Part shown: positions 36,172 to 44,700 of the stretch, one piece after another | How the letters are laid out: every line of letters begins with the position of its first letter | Numbering within the stretch: the stretch's first letter is position 1 | NCBI RefSeq assembly: GCF_002797895.1 | Contig: NZ_PGES01000001.1 | Span: forward strand, 62,001-126,000 | Length of the DNA: 64,000 nucleotides | Direction: 5' to 3' | DNA from: Janthinobacterium sp. 67 | GTDB lineage: Bacteria > Pseudomonadota > Gammaproteobacteria > Burkholderiales > Burkholderiaceae_D | Notes under the pieces: model-generated | Databases searched by the model: none | The model's input: only the letters and a program-made list of their open reading frames with translations | What the model was told of the DNA's origin: nothing | Translations under genes and position numbers: made by a program

Positions 36172-37182
36172 TCAGCGCGGCTGGCGCGCCTCGACCTGTA
36201 CCCAGTAGCGCGTGCGCAGGCGCACGTCCACGGGAAGGGAATCGGGCAGCGACAGCAGCACGGCGTCCAGGTCGGCCAGCGGGAAGACGCCGGAGATGCG
36301 CAGGCCGGCGACGGCATCGTCGCAGCCCAGCAAGCCGTGGCGGTAGCGGCTCAGCTCATGCAGGAAGTCGCGCAGCGGCATGGCGTCGGCCAGCAGCAAG
36401 CCCTGGCGCCAGGCCCAGACGTCGGGCGAGACGGCGTGCGCGGGCAGGGTGCCCTGTGCCGTCATGCCGCCGCCCTGGCCCGCGCGTATCACGGGGTTGG
36501 CGTCGCCATGGCGCGGCGTCAGCCGGACGGCGCCTTCCTCGACGGCGACCAGGGTGCTGCCATCGGCCTGGCGCACCGAGTAGCGCGTGCCCAGCGCCTG
36601 CGCCTGGCCTTGCGCCGTTTCGACGAGGAAAGGGCGGTAGGGCATGCCCGTTTCGCGGGCGGTGGCGATGAACACTTCGCCCCGCACCAGCTGCAACAGG
36701 CGCTGCGTGCCCGTGTAGCGGATGTTGACGGCGCTGCCGCTGTTCAGGTGCAGACGGCTGCCGTCGGGCAGGGTCAGCTCGCGGCGTTCGCCCACGCCGG
36801 TGGACAGGTCGGCCAGCGCGGCGCGGGCCATGTCGGGCGCGTATTCCGAGCGCGCGCCGAACCAGCCCGTGAGGCCGATGGCCGATACCCACGCCAGCAA
36901 CTGCAGGCTGCGGCGGCGCGAGATGGTCGAGGCAGGGCGGGAGCGCTGTGTCAACGCCGTGCGGCTGGCCTGCGCATCGAGTTCGCGCAAGCCGCCGCTG
37001 GCGCTTTCGATGTGTTGCCATGCCCGCTCATGGTCGGGGTGCGCCTGGCGCCACTGCTGCCAGGCTGTTGTTTCCGCCGCCGTCGTTTCGCCGCTCATCA
37101 GGGTGGCCAGCCATTCGGCTGCCTGCATGGCGATGGCCAGGTCGATGGGCTGGCCCTGTGCGTAGACGGTGGTGCCGCGCAT
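36172..37182 (-). CDS. fecR: FecR-type transmembrane sigma regulator
   Basis: 336 residues from the ATG at 37182, which sits one base after the fecI stop; an ATG 10 codons upstream is in frame. An N-terminal DUF4880-like cytoplasmic part (AAEWLATLMSGE, WQQWRQAHPDHERAWQ) is followed by one membrane segment (LLAWVSAIGLTGWFGA) and the FecR periplasmic domain (LSTGVGERRELTLPDGSRLHLNSGSAVNIRYT). It senses the ligand-loaded receptor and releases or activates FecI. Tight coupling to fecI and the receptor gene downstream support the role. Confidence 0.93.
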   Translation of the reverse strand: MRGTTVYAQGQPIDLAIAMQAAEWLATLMSGETTAAETTAWQQWRQAHPDHERAWQHIESASGGLRELDAQASRTALTQRSRPASTISRRRSLQLLAWVSAIGLTGWFGARSEYAPDMARAALADLSTGVGERRELTLPDGSRLHLNSGSAVNIRYTGTQRLLQLVRGEVFIATARETGMPYRPFLVETAQGQAQALGTRYSVRQADGSTLVAVEEGAVRLTPRHGDANPVIRAGQGGGMTAQGTLPAHAVSPDVWAWRQGLLLADAMPLRDFLHELSRYRHGLLGCDDAVAGLRISGVFPLADLDAVLLSLPDSLPVDVRLRTRYWVQVEARQPR

Positions 37183-37183
37183 G

Positions 37184-37702
37184 TCAGGATGCGGCAAAAT
37201 CGGGCACGGCAAAAAAACACAGCAGATTGGCCTTGCTCAGGTATTTTTTGACGGAATGCGTGGTGGTGCCCAGTTCGGCGGCGATCTCGGCGTAGGTCAT
37301 GCCGTCCAGGTGGGCCAGCAGGAAGGCGGCCCTGGCCTTGGCGGACAGCTGGTCCAGCGCGCGGTCGACCAGCTGCAGCGATTCGAGCAGGATGGACATC
37401 GCTTCCGGCGACGGTGTGCTCGCCTGCGGCTGGTGCAGCAGGGCGTCGAGGTAGGCCCGTTCCAGCTCTTCGCGCCGGCAGTGGTTGGCCAGCAGGCGCT
37501 TGGCGATGGTGGCCAGGAAAGGGCGCGGCTGCGCGATCCCGGCACTGCTGCGCGCAACGAAGATCTTGATGAAGGTATCCTGCGCCAGGTCGCCGGCCAG
37601 CCCCGCATCGTGCAGGCGGCGCTTCAGCCAGTGCAGCAGCCACGAGTGGTGCTGGGCATACAGGGCCTGGAAATCGGATGGCGGGGAAGGGGCGGACAGC
37701 AT
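37184..37702 (-). CDS. fecI: FecI-type ECF sigma factor
   Basis: 172 residues. Sigma region 2 (LYAQHHSWLLHWLKRRLHDAGLAGDLAQDTFIKIF) and region 4 (LDQLSAKARAAFLLAHLDGMTYAEIAAELGTTTHSVKKYL) are clear and there is no region 3, as in ECF factors. It would direct polymerase to the promoter of the receptor gene at about 36072-36170. A perfect Fur-type palindrome 27 bases upstream of its start shows iron control. First gene of the fecI-fecR-receptor unit. Confidence 0.94.
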   Translation of the reverse strand: MLSAPSPPSDFQALYAQHHSWLLHWLKRRLHDAGLAGDLAQDTFIKIFVARSSAGIAQPRPFLATIAKRLLANHCRREELERAYLDALLHQPQASTPSPEAMSILLESLQLVDRALDQLSAKARAAFLLAHLDGMTYAEIAAELGTTTHSVKKYLSKANLLCFFAVPDFAAS

Positions 37703-37728
37703 GGCAGGTGGAATGCAGCTTAATCTAA

Positions 37729-37745
37729 ATGAGAATTGTTCTCAT
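37729..37745 (-). promoter_or_regulatory. Fur box upstream of fecI
   Basis: ATGAGAA-TTG-TTCTCAT, a perfect 7-bp inverted repeat, with flanks AA and GA extending the match to the Fur consensus. It lies just ahead of the fecI start, so iron-loaded Fur would shut the whole iron unit. Confidence 0.8.
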
Positions 37746-37926
37746 GATAGCGCAGCGGCGCACGCCAGGCAATCAGGAAAACGTGGCGTTGCTGAAATGC
37801 GACTGCCCGCCCGGGCCGCGCGGCGCCGGATTTGCGCTGCCGCACGGCAGATGTAAAAGTTTCCTTGGCGCAAGCTTTCATGTGAGAAAATGCGGGCTGT
37901 CGATGTGGCGCGGAGCGGAGCGAAAA

Positions 37927-38595
37927 ATGATGTGGATGGTTGGAGGTGCCCTGGTTCTCCTGGTCGCCCGATTTGTATGGCTGGCCTATTTTCACCGGGT
38001 CAACGCGATGTCGCGCCAGGCGGAATTGATGAACTGGCTCGACATCGGCCGGGTGTCGAACGCCGATGGCGGCAAGGATATTTTGCTGGCGAGAAACGAG
38101 CGCGGCGCCCGGATCGACTGGCGCACGGGCGAAGTCTGGCTGATGAACCCGAAGGTGGCCGAGCCGTTTGCCGATTTCCTCGCCGTCGAGCGCTGGCTGA
38201 CCTTGCGCGACATGGCGCCTGTCGCCAAGCCGCCCGCAGCCGCGCCTGCGCCCGTGGAGCCGGAAGCGGAAGCGGCGCCTGAGCCCGGCCCCGTGCGCGA
38301 TACCTTGCCGGCCTTCCAGCAAAAAGTCGATGCCTGCCTGGCCAAGGCCGAAGGCGGCCAGGAACTGCTGGAAACCAAACAGGCATTCGAGGCGGGCAGC
38401 GAGCCCTATCTCGAGGCGTCGACGGAACTGAGCAAGACGGCGCTGGAGCTTGAAGTGTCGCCGGCCATGGTGGCCACGTTTCATATCAGCGCCTTTGCCG
38501 CCCTGGCCGAAACGGCGGGCGCCGACAAGCTGGAAAGAGTAGCGGCCAGCCTGCACGCGGCGGCCAGGCAGATCAGGGCCAGCGTCGCCGTGTAA
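37927..38595 (+). CDS. Membrane-anchored protein of unknown function
   Basis: 222 residues from the ATGATG at 37927, preceded by GCGGAGCGAAAA. One N-terminal membrane helix (MVGGALVLLVARFVWLAYF), then a region with NWLDIGRVSNADGGKDILLARNERGARIDW, a Pro/Ala/Glu linker (APAPVEPEAEAAPEPGP) and a helical C-terminal part. No known domain recognised. It is divergent from the Fur-controlled fecI; the Fur box is 180 bases upstream and might influence it. The longer frame starts inside the Fur box and is not credible. Confidence 0.65.
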   Translation: MMWMVGGALVLLVARFVWLAYFHRVNAMSRQAELMNWLDIGRVSNADGGKDILLARNERGARIDWRTGEVWLMNPKVAEPFADFLAVERWLTLRDMAPVAKPPAAAPAPVEPEAEAAPEPGPVRDTLPAFQQKVDACLAKAEGGQELLETKQAFEAGSEPYLEASTELSKTALELEVSPAMVATFHISAFAALAETAGADKLERVAASLHAAARQIRASVAV

Positions 38596-38614
38596 AAAGT
38601 GCCAGACCCGCAAT

Positions 38615-38654
38615 GAAAAAACCGCTGATGCCCTTGCAGGTATCAGCGGTTTTT
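38615..38654 (-). terminator. Terminator of tRNA-fMet copy 1
   Basis: AAAACCGCTGAT / ATCAGCGGTTTT hairpin, T-rich on the minus strand. Directly follows the tRNA 3' end. Confidence 0.85.
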
Positions 38655-38660
38655 ATGTAT

Positions 38661-38737
38661 TGGTTGCGGGGACAGGATTTGAACCTGTGACCTTCGGGTT
38701 ATGAGCCCGACGAGCTGCCAGACTGCTCCACCCCGCA
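38661..38737 (-). tRNA. Initiator tRNA-fMet(CAT), copy 1
   Basis: 77 nt on the minus strand with CCA encoded. The anticodon arm has the three G-C pairs GGG-CTCATAA-CCC that mark initiators and the anticodon is CAT. The acceptor reads TGCGGGG / CCCCGCA, so position 1 is U paired to A72, rather than the usual C1 x A72 mismatch. Confidence 0.95.
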
Positions 38738-38742
38738 GGCGA

Positions 38743-38771
38743 ATTATAACCGAGTTTGTTGCATTGCGAAA
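38743..38771 (-). promoter_or_regulatory. Promoter of tRNA-fMet copy 1
   Basis: On the minus strand -35 TTTCGC, 17-base spacer, -10 TATAAT, with the tRNA 5' end 6 bases after the -10. Confidence 0.7.
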
Positions 38772-38835
38772 GAGCGCATTGCAGGCGAGGGCAATGCGCT
38801 TGCACGAGGGGAGTGGACATACTGCGGCACAATGG

Positions 38836-38874
38836 AAAAAGCCGCCGATCCCTTTGCAGGAATCAGCGGCTTTT
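38836..38874 (-). terminator. Terminator of tRNA-fMet copy 2
   Basis: AAAAGCCGCCGAT / ATCAGCGGCTTTT with one mismatch, T-rich on the minus strand, in the spacer between the two tRNA genes. Confidence 0.8.
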
Positions 38875-38880
38875 ATAGAT

Positions 38881-38957
38881 TGGTTGCGGGGACAGGATTT
38901 GAACCTGTGACCTTCGGGTTATGAGCCCGACGAGCTGCCAGACTGCTCCACCCCGCA
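38881..38957 (-). tRNA. Initiator tRNA-fMet(CAT), copy 2
   Basis: Identical to copy 1 and 220 bases from it; same U1-A72 end pair and three G-C anticodon-stem pairs. Each copy has its own promoter and terminator, so the whole unit was duplicated. Confidence 0.95.
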
Positions 38958-38962
38958 GGCGA

Positions 38963-38991
38963 ATTATAGCGGGGTTTGCTGCAATGCGCAA
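38963..38991 (-). promoter_or_regulatory. Promoter of tRNA-fMet copy 2
   Basis: On the minus strand -35 TTGCGC, 17-base spacer, consensus -10 TATAAT. Confidence 0.75.
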
Positions 38992-39013
38992 TGGCCGGGT
39001 TTCAGACCCCCGA

Positions 39014-40192
39014 TTACGCCGCCGCCAGGCGCCACAGCGAGGTGACTTCCTTCGAGCGGGCCGCATGCAGGCTGTCCGTGGCGTCCTGTGCGCGCGGGTG
39101 CGTCGGTTTCACGTCCAGGCGGTCGACGACCTTCAAGCCCGCTTGCGCTATCCACTCGAGCAATTGCGCGCGCGGGCGCAGGCCCAGGTGCTCGGCCAGG
39201 TCCGACAGAATCAGCCAGCCTTCGCCGGCTGGCTCCAGGTGGTCGGCCAGGCCGGCGAGGAAACCGCGCAGCATGCGGCTGTCCGGATCGTAGACGGCGT
39301 ATTCGATCGGCGAGCTGGGGCGGGCCGGCAGCCAGGGCGGATTGCACACGACGAGCGGCGCGCGGCCGGTGGGGAACAGGTCGGCCTGCACCACCTCGAC
39401 CTTGTCGATCACATCGAGGCGGGCCAGGTTTTCGCGCGCGCAGGACAGGGCACGCGGGTCCTGGTCGGTGGCGACGATGCGCTGCACGCCGCGTTGCGCC
39501 AGCACGGCGGCCAGCACGCCCGTGCCGGTGCCGATGTCGAAGGCCAGGCTGGCGCGCGCGGGCAGCGGCGCTTCCGCCACCAGGCCCACGTATTCGCCGC
39601 GGATCGGCGCGAACACGCCGTAATGCGGATGGATGCGCTGGCCCAGGGCCGGCAGTTCCACGCCCGTGCGGCGCCATTCGTGCGCGCCGATCAGGCCCAG
39701 CAGTTCGCGCAAGGAGGCGATAAACGGTTCTTCGCCGCGGCCATACGCTTCATTGCACGCCAGTTTCACGTCCGGCGCGCGGCGCAGCGGGATCGTGTAG
39801 TCGGCGTCGAAAGGCAGCAGCAGCATGGCCAGGGTGCGGGCGCGTTGCGACTGGGCCTGGCGGTGCAAATGGAAGGCTTCCGTGGCGGACGGTTCCGGCT
39901 TGGCCAGCTTGGCGGCCTTGGCCTTTTTGCTCGGTTTGTCGTTCTTGTGGTCGGCGCGCCGCGCCAGCGCCTGCAGCAGCTGGCGCGCGTTCTGGAAGTC
40001 GCCGCGCCACAGCATGGCCGTGCCTTCGCAGGCCAGGCGGTAAGCCTGGTCGGCCGTCGTGCGGTCATCGGCGATGACGACGCGCTTGGGCGGCGGCATG
40101 CCGCTTTCCGAGCGCCAGCGGGCCGCGTGTTCGGCGCCGTTTTCGCTCCAGTGGATCTGCGGATGAACGGTAGGTGAAGAGGTGTCGGACAT
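39014..40192 (-). CDS. Class I SAM-dependent methyltransferase (NPPW type)
   Basis: 392 residues from MSDTSSPT at 40192. The N-terminal half is a helical, Lys-rich region (KPSKKAKAAKLAKPE) that may bind nucleic acid. The C-terminal half is a Rossmann methyltransferase: FDIGTGTGVLAAVLAQRG (motif I), ATDQDPRALSCARENL, and the catalytic VVCNPPWLPARPSSPIE (motif IV, NPPW). That motif is used by enzymes methylating planar nitrogens, such as glutamine (PrmC/HemK) or rRNA guanine/adenine (RsmC, RlmG). It resembles PrmC-like proteins but the substrate is not assignable. Confidence 0.85.
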   Translation of the reverse strand: MSDTSSPTVHPQIHWSENGAEHAARWRSESGMPPPKRVVIADDRTTADQAYRLACEGTAMLWRGDFQNARQLLQALARRADHKNDKPSKKAKAAKLAKPEPSATEAFHLHRQAQSQRARTLAMLLLPFDADYTIPLRRAPDVKLACNEAYGRGEEPFIASLRELLGLIGAHEWRRTGVELPALGQRIHPHYGVFAPIRGEYVGLVAEAPLPARASLAFDIGTGTGVLAAVLAQRGVQRIVATDQDPRALSCARENLARLDVIDKVEVVQADLFPTGRAPLVVCNPPWLPARPSSPIEYAVYDPDSRMLRGFLAGLADHLEPAGEGWLILSDLAEHLGLRPRAQLLEWIAQAGLKVVDRLDVKPTHPRAQDATDSLHAARSKEVTSLWRLAAA

Positions 40193-40250
40193 GGGTTTCA
40201 ATCGATAGAAGGGGGCGCGCGGCATGGTCGCCTGCGCAGGCCGTCTTCCA

Positions 40251-41108
40251 TTATACGTTGCTGGCCGTGCCGTCTGTGCTGCCGGCGCTGTCCGTGCCAT
40301 AGGCGAGCTCCAGCGCGCGGGCGCGCGCCTGCTCTTCCGGCGTGGCTGCCACGGTTTTCTTGCCGGTGTCGGCCACCGCGTCCGGCTGCACCAGCTTGAG
40401 CAAGCGCAGGCTCAGGCTGCCCGCCAGGTCGCCATCGTTGCCGCTGGCGCTGGTGCCGTCGGACAGGCCCTGATAGAGATTGCTTTGCAATTGCTGGCCC
40501 AGCAGCTTGAACAGATCGTGCAGATTGCCGCCGAAATGCGTGTCGGGCAACTGTTTGGAGGGCAGGGCGCCGTCATCGGATGCCGGGGCCTGCGGCGTTG
40601 CGCCCTGGGTTTGCTCGAGCATGCCCGCGCTGATGTTCGATTGATATTGCACTTCCACTTCGAAGTCGAAGGTCTGGCCGTCGGCCGTCGTGATCTTGCC
40701 CTTGCCGATGAAATGCGCGTTTTCATCGAGGCTGAAGGCGGCCGCGCGGCTGCTGCCATTGGCGCCCGCAACGCTGGTGCTGCCGCTGCTGAAGCTGGAC
40801 CCGGCCTGCAGGTCGACGGAATCGAAGGAGATCTTGGCGCCATCGCCGAACATCTGGCGCGTCATGGTGGACAAAAAATCCTGCGCCACGTCGACGGTGG
40901 CGTTGCCCAGCGCATCGGTGCGTTGCGACAGTCCCTTTGCCGACAGGTCCAGGCCATTTTTCGACAGGGCCACCACGTCTTGCGCCGTGCGCTGCATCAG
41001 CGGCGAAGCCGCCAGCCCCGTGGCGCCGCTGCCCGTGCGGGACGGCTGCTGGCCAGCCAGCGTATTCGAGGCGGGTTGACGGCTGGCGAGGGCGGGAAGC
41101 TGGGACAT
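40251..41108 (-). CDS. Protein of unknown function, DUF5610-like region
   Basis: 285 residues, no signal peptide. Low-complexity Ser/Ala/Gln-rich N-terminus (SRQPASNTLAGQQPSR), then DVAQDFLSTMTRQMFGDGAKISFDSVDLQAG, then GKGKITTADGQTFDFEVEVQYQSN and LRLLKLVQPD. The order of a short helical region, ISFDS, and an FEVEV-type strand pattern reminds me of DUF5610 proteins, but this is a weak match. It precedes the methyltransferase on the same strand (58-base gap). Function unknown. Confidence 0.55.
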   Translation of the reverse strand: MSQLPALASRQPASNTLAGQQPSRTGSGATGLAASPLMQRTAQDVVALSKNGLDLSAKGLSQRTDALGNATVDVAQDFLSTMTRQMFGDGAKISFDSVDLQAGSSFSSGSTSVAGANGSSRAAAFSLDENAHFIGKGKITTADGQTFDFEVEVQYQSNISAGMLEQTQGATPQAPASDDGALPSKQLPDTHFGGNLHDLFKLLGQQLQSNLYQGLSDGTSASGNDGDLAGSLSLRLLKLVQPDAVADTGKKTVAATPEEQARARALELAYGTDSAGSTDGTASNV

Positions 41109-41168
41109 GGTCGGTTCAAATGGGGAAGATATGCGAATTAACGGCAGTATCTCCCCATTCTTTAACCA

Positions 41169-41378
41169 TCAGTGGTGGTGCGACCAGCTACCGTCCGCCG
41201 ATTCCAGGTAGGACTTGACGGCATCGGCCTGGCCCGTGGCGTGACGCTTGAGTTCGCCGCATGCGCAAATGCCCTGATACGGCTGGATATGCGAGCAGGC
41301 GGAGACTTTTTGCAGGTAGACCTGCATGGATTTGTGACATTTGACGCACTTGAAGGTGAGGCTGCGGGCGGCTTTCAT
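41169..41378 (-). CDS. Small zinc-ribbon-like protein
   Basis: 69 residues. FKCVKCHKSMQVYL supplies one CxxC, and CACGELKRHATG a second Cys pair, the usual spacing for a small zinc ribbon. It ends in SWSHHH. Unknown role, possibly nucleic-acid or protein binding. It begins about 180 bases from the next small gene. The AAGGAACCCC before the ATG is a fair ribosome site. Confidence 0.65.
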   Translation of the reverse strand: MKAARSLTFKCVKCHKSMQVYLQKVSACSHIQPYQGICACGELKRHATGQADAVKSYLESADGSWSHHH

Positions 41379-41555
41379 GGGGTTCCTTGAACTGTTGCGG
41401 GGCGCAGGCGGTCGCTGCGCGAAGGCGGCGATTTTAACGCACTCCGGCCATCGTTACACGTTGTTGCAACTGCGCCACGCTGAAGTCAACTGAATCCGGT
41501 CTATCACGTTGAGACACTACGGAGGCCATCTGGCATCCATTGAAGAGGTAGCACC

Positions 41556-41723
41556 ATGGACAAGCAAGACAAGGAACAGCGCCAGCAACCTGGCAAGGAA
41601 TTGGTCAGGAAGTGGCTGAAAGCGGAGCTGGAACAGCGCCGGCCCCCGCCCGACCCCGATCAGATCCGCCGCGAACTGGGCTGGGATATGCTCAGGCTGT
41701 GCCGGGAGCCGGCCAGCCGCTAG
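41556..41723 (+). CDS. Short highly charged protein of unknown function
   Basis: 55 residues: MDKQDKEQRQQPGKELVRKW, then ELEQRRPPPDPDQIRRELGWDML. Strongly charged, helical, no signal. GAAGAGGTAGCACC before the ATG is a good ribosome site, and the codon use matches its neighbours. Too short for many gene finders. It ends 5 bases before the convergent sbcC stop. Unknown family. Confidence 0.6.
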   Translation: MDKQDKEQRQQPGKELVRKWLKAELEQRRPPPDPDQIRRELGWDMLRLCREPASR

Positions 41724-41727
41724 CGAC

Positions 41728-44700
41728 CTAACGTACCGTCACCACGCTCTTGCCGCCGGAGCCGGGCTGCACGAGGATGCGGGTGGCGATGCGCTCCGTC
41801 ATTTCCTGTACGTGCGAGATGACGCCCACCTTGCGGCCCATCGCTTGCAAGCCGTCGAGCGCATCCATGGCCACGCGCAGGGTTTCCGTGTCCAGGCTGC
41901 CGAAGCCTTCGTCGATGAACAGCGATTCCACGCGCACGCGGTTCGAGGACAGCGAGGCCAGGCCCAGCGCCAGCGCCAGCGAGACGAGGAACGATTCGCC
42001 GCCCGACAGCGAGTGCACGGAGCGCAGCTCGCCGCCCATGTCCTGGTCGCGCACCATCAGGCCCAGCGAGGGATTGTTCGGGTTGTCGATGCGTTCCAAT
42101 TGGTAGCGGCGCGCCAGGTGCTGCAAATGCGCGTTGGCATAGCCGAGCAGCACTTCCAGGGTGAATTGCTGCGCGTAATTGCGGAATTTCTTGCCGTCGG
42201 CCGAGCCGATCAATTCATTCAGGCTGGCCCAGCGCCGCTCGATGACGGCTTGCGCCTCGATCTGCGCCAGCATCGCTTGCGCGCTGTGGCGCCTGGCGTC
42301 GTCCTGCGCGATGGCCAGGCGCAAGCGCGTCGCTTCCTCGTTGGCGGCCTGGCGTTCCAGCAGCAGGGCGTCCAGCGCCGCCTGCAGCGCGGCCACGTCC
42401 ATTTCCAGCGCCTCGGGCGGCTGCTGTACGTGCGCGGCCAGCTGCCGCCTGCGTTCGGCCAGCACGGAAACGGCCGCCGTGTGGCGGTCGGCGATCACTT
42501 GCAGGGCGTCGCGTTCGGCGCGCATGGCGTCCGGCGCGATGGCCAGGCGCGCGCGCAGCTCGTCCGGCGTGGCGGGCGCGTGGGCGGGGTGTAGCTGCTG
42601 GAACTGGCGCAGCCAGTCGTGCAGGGCGGCCGTGGCGCCGTGTTCCTGTTCCCGCAAGGCGGCCAGGCGCTGCGCCAGCTGCGCGCACGCTTCGTCGACG
42701 CGCGCGCGCTCCTGGCTGGCCGACTGCGCCGCCGTCTGCTGCCGCGCCAGCAGCTCCCTCGTTGCCGTGATGGCGCCCGCCAGCGCGCGCTCGACTTCGG
42801 CCACGCCCTGGCCTTGCCATAGCGCGTTGCGCTGCGCCTGCAGTGCCGTCAACTGTTTGTCGGCGGCGGCAAAGGCGGCGTGGGCTTGCAGCGCCGCTTG
42901 CTGCGCCTTGCCGGCGGCCAGCAGCGCCGCTTCCAGTTGCGCGGCCAGGGTGGCCAGCGCGTGGCCGCGGTCGTCCTGGTCCGCCTGCTGTTTCAGCCAT
43001 TGCCGGCTTTCCGATTCACGCGCGGCGCGGAAGTCGGCCGGGCCGGCGCGCCAGCTGTCTTTCCACCCTTCGGCGCCATCGGCGTCGGCAAATGCGCCAT
43101 CGAGCTGCGCCAGCAGGGTATCGAGCGCGGCGCGCGCCAACTCGCCCTTGTCGGCATTGCCCGCTTGCTGCGCCTGCAGCTGGGCCAGCCGCGCTTGCGC
43201 ATCGGCGACGGCGCCGGTGCAGCGCGCGTGGTCGCTGGACGCCAGTTCGTGCGCTGCCTGCGCCTGCTCGCGCCGCGCACCGGCCTGGCGCAGCGCCGTT
43301 TCCTGTTGCGCCAGCGCCTGCAAGCCGGCCGCATTGGCCGCCAGCTGCCGCGCGAACCAGTCCGCGCGCGCGTCTTCCGGTGGCAGCTGCAAGGTCTCCG
43401 CATGCGGCTGCCACTGTGCGTTCAAGCTGTCGATGACGGATGGCAGGGCCGCCAGTTCGGCATCCGTTTGCGCCTGTTCGCGCGCCGTCGCGGCCAGTGC
43501 CGCCTTGTGCGTGGCGAGCCGCTCCAGATTGCCGCGCGCTTGCGTGCGGCAAGCCAGCACGTCATCCTGCAAGCTGGCCAGCATCGCCTGCAAGGCGTGG
43601 TCGGCGTGGCTGTACGGGTGTTCCAGCGCGCCGCAGACGGGGCACGGGAGGTCGTCCTGCAAGTTGGCCCGCAGCTGCTCCACGCTGGCCGCGCATGCCG
43701 CTTCGGCACCTTTCAACGATTTTTCGGCCTGCGCCAGGCGCGCTTCCAGCAACGCTGTTTGCGCCGCTTCCGCCGCCAATGCCGTGCTTTCCGTTTGCGC
43801 GGCCTGCTCCAGCTGGGCCGCCTTCGCTTGCCAGTGCGCCAGCGCCTGCTGCTGGCGTGCCAGTTCGCTCCAGGTTTTTTCCGCGCTGCTCAAGATGCGC
43901 GCGTGCGCCTCCAGCTGGCCGCGCTGTTCCTGCAGCCCCTGGCCATCGATGGCTTGCATGGCCGCCAGCGCCTCGCGCCGTTCGGCATCGCGCAGCGCCA
44001 GCGCGGCAGCGGCCCCGGCCAGCGCCGCTTGCGCCGCCTGCGTTGTGTCAAGGGCCTGACTTACCTGCCGTGCCGATGCGGCGATGCTGGCGTCGGCCGC
44101 ATCGGCTTGCGCGGCCGCTTGCCCGGCCTGGGCAAACAATTGATCCCACAATTGCCACGATTGCGCCAGCGCCTGCCACTGCTGGTGCGCTGCCAGCCAC
44201 TGGCGGCCCGCTTCCTGTTCCGCCTGCGCGGCGTGTTGGCGCTGCTGCAGCGCCAGCAGCGCGGCGCGCGCCGCCTCGTTGGCCTGGTCGGCACCTTGCG
44301 CCGCTTGCCTTGCCTGCTCATGCGCGGGCAAGTGGGCTGCGATGCCGGCGTCGAGCGCCTTGGCCTGGTCGAGCAGGGGCGCCGCGTCGTGCTGCGCCGC
44401 TTCCTTCGCCAGCAAGTCCGCTGCGGCCAGCTGCGCGGCCTGCGCCAGTTGCGCTTCGCTGGCCACGGCCTGCGCCGCCTGCGCGCGCGATGCTTCCAAG
44501 GCCGCGCCCGTGCTGGCGATGTCGTTCGCCAGACGCGCCACGTCGTCGACGAGGGGCCGCGCCGGCTGCAGCAATTCCCACTGCGCCAGCGCCGCGCGGC
44601 GCTCTTCGGCGGCGGCCCGTTCGGCATCCGCGCTGTCCAAAGCTTGCTGCGCTGCCGTCACCTGGGTTTGCAGCTTGTGCGTCTCCTGATGCCAGCGCTG

